NCBI RefSeq assembly: GCF_041381155.1
Contig: NC_091134.1
Coordinates: 6,190,255 to 6,254,254, forward strand
Origin: Argopecten irradians
Taxonomy: Eukaryota; Mollusca; Bivalvia; Pectinida; Pectinidae
Length of the DNA: 64,000 bases
Direction: 5' to 3'
Shown here: one piece after another, positions 56,115 to 64,000 of the stretch
How positions within the stretch are numbered: position 1 is the first letter of the stretch
Layout of the letters: each line of letters begins with the position of its first letter
Made by a program: the position numbers and the translations under genes
The notes under the pieces: generated by a model
What the model was told of the DNA's origin: nothing
What the model saw: only the letters and a program-made list of their open reading frames with translations
Databases searched by the model: none

Positions 56115-59100
56115 CTAAAACAAACAAAAACATTTCATGTTGATAAACAACTGTTCTGAAAATATGTTGGAAGACATGGATTGAACATTCTTAAAACTTT
56201 GTTTTGTAACAAATTCCAAAGCAGTAAACCTGAAATAACAAAACGTCTTCAATAATTGTAAATGATATCTCTGATAATGTCAGAAAAAGATGGATGATTA
56301 AAGATAAAATCCAGTGGTCCACATAAATGGTTTTCAAGTTTTCTGCAAATGTTTATAATATAGATTATATGCCAAATTTTTCCACCATACCCTTTGGCTA
56401 CTGGTGAGAAAGAAACAGATGTTGATACACATTGTATTAAGTTGACATTCCGAGTTGTAGAAAATTGTACTCTATATTAGACTACCAGCTGACAGCCAAT
56501 TTAGTCCACTGTTGTGAAGAGCACCTACACGTATCAGGAATATCACTACTTATCACATGTAGAAAGCCTCCAAACCCTTGTGAATCCAGTTTAGTATTAC
56601 ATCTCCTCCATACAAATTTAGTCGATCAGCAAAAGTATCCTCCATTAATTTTGTTATTATTGATTTTTTTATCATGTATCATGAGAAAAATCAAGTAAAA
56701 ATGCAGATTAGACAAAATACAATTCTATTTGGTTATTAAAACAAAATCAAACAAATCTGTACCTTTCTTTTGGAAGTGTTGAAGAGTACAGAAAACTCAA
56801 AATGCAGACAATTAGTTCTATGTATAATATGCTCAATCATCCTAAAAACTTCAGAGATTGTGGGACAGTTCTACTATGCACTAGAAATGTCTGTAAATCA
56901 AATGCCTCCACATAATATGGCTTACATTAATATCCCTATTCCCTTCCATTTCATAGCTGGGGCATGAAATTGCTAAAAATTGACAAAGGTATTTTTCTAT
57001 TTCTTGGCTTTTTAAAACTATTTTTATAATCTACCGTTAATACAAAATTACATCCTAAAATCTATCTTTGAGGAAAGAAAGTTTTAGACAAACCGTTCAG
57101 TAAGTTGTGTACAACTCTGATTCACCTGTGATTTATGAATGCTAACAGTGATTAGAGTTATTTCCCTTGTGCCAGCCCGGTAGAAAATGAATACCTTTAC
57201 GGTTTCTTTATTAATCCTGTTCAATACAATGCAATGTTGAGTACATAGAATCAAATATTGGGATTCCAAGACAAGACTTTAAAATCTAAGTAATAAGAAG
57301 TTCTTGGCAAAGCCTTGTGTCAAGAGAACAGTTTGATAATAACTAAATATTCACTATTGCATTGATCTGATAATCTTAAAAAGCAACCAGACACATTTCT
57401 TCTGAAGAAAATCTTGGAAAAAGCAAAACCGTGATAGAATCAAAATTTTCCCCACTAAATCAGGAACTGATCATGAAATAAAAGTATACAATAGAAACAA
57501 GCTGTTCTGTCATGGGACATTCTTGTGTGGGTATGTAGATAATATCACAGCCTTTTCTTAAATGGGAACTTCTTATCCTTTAAGTTGCCTTTTAAATAAA
57601 TCTACATACCCTTTCTTTTCATTAAATAAACTTTGAAGATTTCAGTCCCTTAAGAATGGCCTAGGCACCCTCTTTCATATAATGGAAGAACTTAATGAAT
57701 TAAAAGTAGATCTCACTGTCAACATGTGGGGAAGGCAGGGTCAGGTTGTTCTTGAAATTAAAACGATAGCACTTTTCAGATAGGAAGCTTGAATACTAGT
57801 GGTGGAAAAAGGTTGAGATTTCCCCGACCCATACCTAACAATCTTTTTAACAACAAACATTTAACTTCATAAAAGCAACATACATAAAATGAAAAAAAAT
57901 CCCAATTCCAATATAGACGGCCTAATATAATTTTAGAAGTGTACAATTTCCAGTCAGGTAGTGGAGACTGAGAAATTACAAAGCACAAGCTCGGCATTGA
58001 ATCTTATCTTTTTCCGACATCACCTAATCCAGGAGATGCAATGTGATTTTATCTAAGAAGTGAAGTGTATCATGAAACCATTCCGGCAAATGCAGGGTAT
58101 GACATCCAACGACTCAAAGTAATCGCAGTGATGCCAAAAGCAATCATTGTAAAGAGAGATACGATCGTAACTCGGGCTAAAAAAACGAGTAAAACGGTGC
58201 GAAAAAGGATTACATTGTGTTTGGGCAATGGTGTATCATCAGCTAAGCTGTTACGCCTTGATGCACAGTGTATTTTGTCCGCTGGCTCAGGTGATAAATC
58301 GCGGCCCGGGTAATGACTATGATAGGATTGAGATGCTATCGAGTCAGTTTAAATTGATTGTGCAGAAAGCTTTTGAAAGCTAAGCAATTATGCCAGAGTT
58401 TTCTACACAAAAGAAAAACCCATTGACCGTAAAAACACAGTAAAAAACTTCCTATATTCATTGAAATAACTGTATGCTAACATTGGGTAAAATATACTAA
58501 TGTGCTGGCTTATACATAGGGCCCAAATTGACTGTGACGTGAACAAATGTGGTGAGCAGGCAGCGCTTACTGTAACATTGTAGGTGCTTGGTACGACGTG
58601 TCCCTTAGTATCCAGACCCAAGCATGTGACGTAAACGCATGACAGTACGCTTTTAGCAACATTTCCCATGTGAGGGGCCCAGGCATAGGAACGCATACAT
58701 GGTGATGACAAAGCCCGTCACCCTAACCTACATCTGTTGTGATACAGATTTCTGTTTTGTTGCACAGTTTCAATGAAATCGGCCTATAAATGAAACTAGT
58801 GTTGAGATTCAATGAGTGGTCACACATGACTGATCTCGCTCTTTGAGAATTGGCTACACCAAGTTTTATTATGTCCATGCTTGTTTTCTAACAATGTAAG
58901 ACTCTAACACAAATTAGCCAGGATCAATAAGTTCAATACTGCATTATGATTTCATCCTACAAGAAAACCTTTACAAGGACTGCTTTGCATTTAGAACTGA
59001 TAAGACCACCATTAGGCCGTCAATATACGAACCATGCGTGAACTACGATAAAAATTGGGATTGAATAGCGATGGTATTATTGGTAATAAAACCATAAATC

Positions 59101-59789
59101 CACGGAGTTGAGCTGTTAAAACTAGTGTCTCTGTCGCTATCTATATCACAGTGGACATCCGTGCTCACTGCCGAGACATCAAACATGTCATATTTAAAAC
59201 CAAACCCACATTAAAACTAAAGTGTTATGAAAATTGTGGGCATAACTGTGAAAACTATAAAAATTAAAAGCATTGAAAAAGTGTGAAAACTTGTAAAACA
59301 TTGATAGCAACTGAGAAAACACAATTGTTAAAATGTAGGTGAAGTAAACAAATACCACAACAAGGTAAACAGCTTTCCATAAAGACAATTGTGTCATAAA
59401 CAAATCATAAACAAACATTGTATCGTAACGTACTTCCTAGTGACTAAGGAATGGCAATTTAATCGTAAATAGGAAGAAATTAGACTTTAGTATCTATAAT
59501 TACAATGATTGTGTGAACAATAAGCTTTCAAATAAGGTCAACATACACCAAGAAAAAGGTGTGAAAAAACAGAGAAAAGAAGCAGCTACAAACAAGTTTT
59601 GTCAACATACCTAATTTAACTTTTGGAGTTGTTTTTATTGTTGACATGATTCTCCATAGTAGATCTCCGAATGACCAGTTTCACCTTAGTAACTGCCCTT
59701 GACTTTAATCACCATCGCTAATTATAATTCTTGGTCTTATGGCTGTACCCTTTATTATGTTTGTCTTTGACCTTAGTTATATAACTTGT

Positions 59790-60130
59790 ATTTTTAAAAT
59801 TTGTCATTGACCTTAGTTGTACATCTATCTATAAAATTTAAAAAATTATCCTTGACCTTAATTGCACATCTATCTATCAAGTTTGTCCTTGACCTTAGTT
59901 GTAAATCTATCTATAAAGTTTTAAAAAAATTGTCCTTGACCTTAGTTGTACATCTATCTATAAAGTTTAAAAAATTATCCTTGACCTTAATTGTACATCT
60001 ATCTATCAAGTTTGTCCTTGACCTTAGTTGTAAATCTATCTATAAAGTTTTTAAAAAATTGTCCTTGACCTTAGTTGTACATCTATCTATAAAGTTTTTT
60101 GTTGACCTTTGCTGTATAACTTCTATCTAT
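59790..60130. repeat. tandem repeat of about 45-75 bp in the Pax intron
   Basis: Irregular units containing TGTCCTTGACCTTAGTTGTA, ATCTATCTATAAAGTTT and a variable A-run, about seven copies. The plus-strand frame of 113 codons here is a translation of the repeat. It carries the half-site AGGTCA on the minus strand (TGACCT). Confidence 0.9.
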
Positions 60131-61267
60131 GTTTGTCCTTGATATCTCACAAGATTTTTCATGAACTCTTATATCTCTATATTCCATATGAAATTCGAGA
60201 CATAGAACAGACCGAGTTCCTATCGCTATCCAACATGTACTCAGATAGAGCAGTCTAGTTTTAATGAAGTGCTCAATTACATTATTTAATCAAAGTCCAG
60301 ATTCACTAGAATTTTGTTTTAAACAATTACAATCACAAAAACCATTGGAGACTTTTTTTTTTTATCAAAATCAACAAAATATGAAAGATCAGATTACATC
60401 TCTTTCCATGCTTTGGTCTAATGACGCGGTCAAACACCATCACAGAGAGACTTTTTCAATAAAACTTGATAAAACTCTGTAAAGTGTCTTTTAAGATAAG
60501 TATTACCAAACACAGACAATTTTCTTTTCTTTTCTTCAATAAAGTCGATAAAAATACTTAGCGCCCAAGTAACCATAACGGAAAATATTTTCCAGGAGAG
60601 ACAGAGTTTTTGGTATCAGCAGCTGATTGATGCCAATCATACATTTTATGGTTTTATACAAGTACACACATAATCCCCAAAGGAATACTGGACCCCATAA
60701 ATCTTACCACACTTTCTAAACCGCACAAATTGATCCATTTTCTTGGACAAAAACTTCTCTTATCTACTCTTAACTATACTTTAAGCAACTACATACATCA
60801 TATATTTTTGACATGTAATGCTATCCAACATAAACTGCAGAAATTGTATAAAAAAATTTTATCACATAATTTTTTTTTCTTCAGTTTCTGCTATCTGATG
60901 TCTCTGCACATTGCTGAGAAAACACCTAGTCCCCAAGAGTCAAACTGATCAAGACACCCATTCGACTGTCCCTTCCCCACAAAATCTATGGATCAAATCA
61001 CAACTTTGACCTTCACATTTTCACCTTGGAATCCATTGCAATAGTGTGACTCTACCGAATATCTAAGCCTAGAAGCGAAAGTTGTGTTATCTTCAGAAAC
61101 ATCTGGTTCCATTCTCTAAGTATTCTTCCATTTAATAAAGCAATGATCTGTTGCACTTGGTTCCCTTCAGCTTTTACGTTTTCTAAAATTCCTTATGATT
61201 TCTGTAAAACTCCTGCTACATCAGGGTGTAAATGTAGACTGTTTATGATTTGGCCTCAACCCATTCT

Positions 61268-61582
61268 GAGTCAATGTATATAAGAGTAACTAATCTTTGT
61301 TCCTTTTAAAGACATATCGGTGATACTCACGAGTCAATGTATATAAGAGTAACTAATCTTTGTTCCTTTTTAAGACATATCGGTGATACTCACGAGTCAA
61401 TATATATAAGAGTAACTAATCTTTGTTCCTTTTAAAGACATATCGGTGATACTCACGAGTCAATGTATTTAAGAGTAACTAATCTTTGTTCCTTTTAAAG
61501 ACATATCGGTGATACTCACGAGTCAATGTATATAAGAGTAACTAATCTTTGTTCCTTTTTAAGACATATCGGTGATACTCAC
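61268..61582. repeat. 63-bp tandem repeat, exactly 5 copies, near the Pax donor site
   Basis: Starts at 61268, 61331, 61394, 61457 and 61520. Units contain GAGTCAATGTATATAAGAG, TAACTAATCTTTGTTCC and TTAAGACATATCGGTGATAC, then TCAC. Almost no divergence between copies. On the gene's strand each unit presents GTGAGTATC, a consensus-like 5' splice site. The array begins 166 bases downstream of the real donor. Confidence 0.95.
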
Positions 61583-61748
61583 ATGTCAATGTTATCAAGT
61601 CTACTAAACAGTCATGAACTTGTATCCATGTTACACATGTGGGCATCCACCAATCCCTGTTATTCCATTTATAGGACAGAAAAAAATAGACAGAAAATAA
61701 AATAATAATATGAAAACTAATAACTAAGTATAATTCCAGGAAACTTAC

Positions 61749-61886
61749 TTTTGTCGTATTTCCCAAGCAAACATCTGTGGGTTTTCTATTTTGTACTGAC
61801 GGACCCTGCTGACTACACCAGGGGTCGTGACCTTTGGTTTGCTTCCTCCAATCTGCCCAGGGTTAATACTGCCGGTCTTCCTATAT
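61749..61886 (-). CDS. Pax exon: paired-domain linker and start of RED
   Basis: 138 bases with acceptor ATTTCAG and donor GTAAGT. The first base ends a split codon and the last two begin the Lys completed in the next exon. It encodes [20 protein letters not shown], then [17 protein letters not shown] and MFAWEIRQ, the PAI-RED linker with its conserved TGS-I-PG-IGGSKP core and the first RED helices with FAWEIR. Together with 55985-56114 it covers about the last 70 residues of the roughly 128-residue paired domain. The PAI half and the start codon must be further right than the window. No upstream exon was found in 61887-64000. Confidence 0.95.
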
Positions 61887-63080
61887 CTGAAATATATAAA
61901 ACATTCAGTTATATTTGGTGTGTAGAGCTGGTTTCATTATAATTATACAAGGATATTTTTGGAAACATAAATCTATTTTCTTGTTAAGTAGAAATAGCCC
62001 TGGTGACAATAAGAAAGTTTTTCGTTTTGTAAAAAAAACTTTTCGTACAAATTTTCATGAAAATAAAAGAGTATTATCTATCACCTTCTATATATCTTTA
62101 TTATATATCTATATACTTTATATATCTTTAGACTGTCCAGTATCACAGTTGACCAGACAATTTACCACCTACTTGCTATAGCTGGGTGCTTTTTTGTCTA
62201 GTAAATGAACCAATATGACTCTGCCTCTTGCCTGGTTTTATTGTACCAACATGTGTTCTTTTGGTCTTGTTTACAGTCTACATGACTCTGCCTATTACAT
62301 TGTCAACAAGTCAAGTTCACACACTGACAAATGGAGTTAGTGACAATATTCAGTGTTGAGTCAATATACTTATGACAGTAACAGTAACAGCCTGTAGGTT
62401 TGTAGTGGGACCTGGTCCTGGCTGAATAAAATATATCTCAACATTCCAACAATATGCATACATATACATAATTAAATGTTGGACAAAGATTCAACAAGGA
62501 TACCCCTGTTTTTTTCTGGCAGTTCATTGTTAAGGAGACTCATTTTCACTGCAAATAATGAGCTCTACACCAAGGGGCCCCGTGGGGAGTAGGTTTTGTT
62601 ACCGAGAAAATATCAACCAGTCTCACGTCAGCCTATTGGTGTGCGGTGATCCACAACAAGAGGTCATGCTTGACACGAAATAGGACAAGGTTCCTGTATA
62701 AACCATGTTTGTATGAGAAAAGTTGCCTTTCTTTTCTCTTCTTGAATCATGACAATTGTTAACGCTCTTGTATTTGAAGAATTGACAAAGACTAACGACC
62801 AAAACCGTTGAGGCATAACACACCCGTTAATATCAGAGTGCCTGCATGAACCTGAAATTCAGATGTATTTTAGGGCAGTCAATCCTTTATGGGCCAGTGA
62901 CACACAACGGTTCATGTGTTTTACATACCTACATCTTGGTGCCATTTCATGATAAAATTTCACACTTCGGTTTACCAGACTAATCAAATAGAACAAAAGA
63001 TCTGCATGTTTTACAAATGTAGATACGGTTAGTACAAAGCTGATGTGCCCGTCATAAAGTATACTATACAACAATACACA
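61887..63080 (-). other. upstream Pax intron, no exon seen
   Basis: I looked on the minus strand for the PAI helices (a V.HG.VSKI-like pattern followed by a donor) and found none. AT-rich with no other structure. Confidence 0.6.
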
Positions 63081-63582
63081 AACAAGAGCTATTGGAGAAC
63101 AGCAAAGCTCGCCTATTCAGCAGAAGTTGATGTTCAAGTATTTACAATTTAAACATGGAAATATGACAAATTAACAGACTCAAAAACCCCCTAAAGGGCC
63201 CCAAATTGGTTGTATTATCAAGTTCAGCACCCATACACATTAGAAAAATAAAATCATAAACATTTATGATGACTTAAGCTTAAACAAAAAACAAAAAACA
63301 AACTTGCTCAAAAACTTTAACATGGAAATATGACAAATTAACAGACTCCAAAAACCCCTAAAGGGCCCCAAATTGGTTGTATTATCACGTTTAGCATCCA
63401 TACACATTAGGAAAATAAAATCATAAACATTTATGATGACTTAAGCTTAAACAATTGACGAAACAGAAACTTGCTCAAAAACTTTAACGTGAAATGGGAC
63501 GCCAACGCTGACGCCGACGCCGACGCCGACACGGGGGTGACAGCATTAGCTCCTCCTATTCTTCGAATAGGCGAGCTAAAAA
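63081..63582. mobile_element. ~500-bp inverted-end repeat with a duplicated core
   Basis: The left end AACAAGAGCTATTGG is followed by AGCTCGCCTATTC (63106-63118). The right end has GAATAGGCGAGCT (63565-63577), a perfect 13-bp inverted match. The core is a 167-bp unit repeated twice (starts 63152 and 63319) with ACAAATTAACAGACTC and GGGCCCCAAATTGGTTGTAT. A GACGCCGACGCCGACGCCGA stretch lies just before the right end. Same plan as 48150-50526. Non-coding. Confidence 0.85.
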
Positions 63583-63839
63583 CACATGTGAAGCTCAATT
63601 CTTCATGCCTAGGGCTTGCTATCTTTCCTTATAACACTTGTCATAATAAGGCCGCTTACTTACTATAGACTATAGCCAAACATGTTGACCTATTATTTAC
63701 TTAGGTCATCTATTAGCGTGTATTTCCAATGGATAAGGAAATACTTGAAGGGACGGGGAAACATCTGCAATAACCTTTTTGTAAGATAGTTTACCTTTAT
63801 AGGATCTTACTGACACAACTCTCATATGTGATATTCTAA
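63583..63839. other. unique spacer, nothing recognised
   Basis: Short AT-rich stretch between two repeats. Confidence 0.4.
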
Positions 63840-64000
63840 GATGGAGATGGATCTTGAAGGTCAAGATCTGTAAGATCTTACACAACAATGTGAAGCCTGA
63901 GTGGCAGATCTTGAAGGTCAAACTCACTTGTTTAAGATCTTACACAACGATGTGAAGTCTGAGAGGCAGATCTTGAAGGTCAAACTCACTTGTTTAAGAT
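63840..64000. repeat. tandem repeat of about 57-62 bp, runs off the right edge
   Basis: GATCTTGAAGGTCAA occurs at 63850, 63907 and 63969, with AAGATCTTACACAACGATGT and GAAGTCTGAGAGGCA between. The later period is 62 bp. Truncated by the window end, so its extent is unknown. Confidence 0.85.

Larger units (their letters stand above)
56115..61748 (-). other. Pax intron, 5.6 kb
   Basis: Donor GTAAGT at 61743-61748, acceptor TTAG at 56115-56118. It contains tandem repeats at 59790-60130 and 61268-61582, described separately. Frames of up to 113 codons inside it (59801-60142 plus, 58065-58313 plus, 58403-58711 minus) show no domain and are judged non-coding. No nested gene was seen. Confidence 0.85.

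Noticed and set aside
58065..58313. 82-codon plus-strand basic frame inside the Pax intron
   Set aside because: No recognised domain, no conserved start context, antisense to the host gene.
59801..60142. 113-codon plus-strand frame with LSIKF repeats
   Set aside because: Pure translation of an irregular tandem repeat.
61887..64000. Possible 5' Pax exon (PAI subdomain)
   Set aside because: No minus-strand segment encodes the expected PAI helices followed by a donor; it must lie beyond the window.

Overview
This is eukaryotic, repeat-dominated DNA. It is most likely from a lophotrochozoan, and probably a bivalve mollusc. The grounds are AT-rich intergenic DNA, spliced genes with GT-AG introns, a Pax-family gene, and dispersed repeats of a style I associate with bivalve genomes (tandem cores of about 150 bp carrying AGGTCA motifs, bounded by short inverted ends). 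I cannot name the species. No tRNA, rRNA or CRISPR array was seen.

Layout. 1-29190 is almost wholly satellite DNA in three unrelated families: a 63-bp unit (1-3999), a 52-bp unit (4000-8310, split by a 640-bp insertion at 6050-6691) and a 41-bp unit (about 15490-29190, roughly 330 copies). At the left edge of the 41-bp array sits a 6.75-kb DIRS-like tyrosine-recombinase retrotransposon on the minus strand (8667-15419), with inverted terminal repeats, an internal complementary region, gag, RT/RNase H and YR. A second, different YR retrotransposon of the Ngaro/PAT type, with split direct repeats A1-ORFs-B1A2-B2, occupies 30380-34988 on the minus strand inside an array of ~155-bp repeats. Its gag and pol frames meet at a canonical -1 slippery heptamer.

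35481-39240 holds a plus-strand gene for a PhyH-like 2-oxoglutarate/Fe(II) dioxygenase with a C-terminal membrane anchor (38104-39198), preceded by a 34-bp x 7 tandem repeat. 40121-41631 is a decayed DNA element with long inverted ends and a 10-bp direct flank repeat. 41920-43510 is a complete Tc1-like transposon whose transposase has one in-frame TGA. 43818-50526 is mostly non-coding with three repeat systems: a 22-bp minisatellite with inverted copies, a ~157-bp x 4 repeat, and a 2.4-kb composite element.

53580-61886 (minus strand) carries the last three coding exons of a Pax gene: the linker and RED half of the paired domain, then a 645-residue low-complexity tail with no homeodomain but a PLDLS co-repressor motif. 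Its 5' exons lie beyond the right edge. Its large intron contains two tandem repeats, and 63080-64000 holds another inverted-end repeat and the start of a further tandem array.

The two cellular genes (dioxygenase and Pax) show no functional link. The rest of the window is selfish or structural DNA. The retroelement terminal repeats are nearly identical, so both insertions look recent. Their remaining reading-frame breaks lie mostly in homopolymers, which may be real decay or assembly error.
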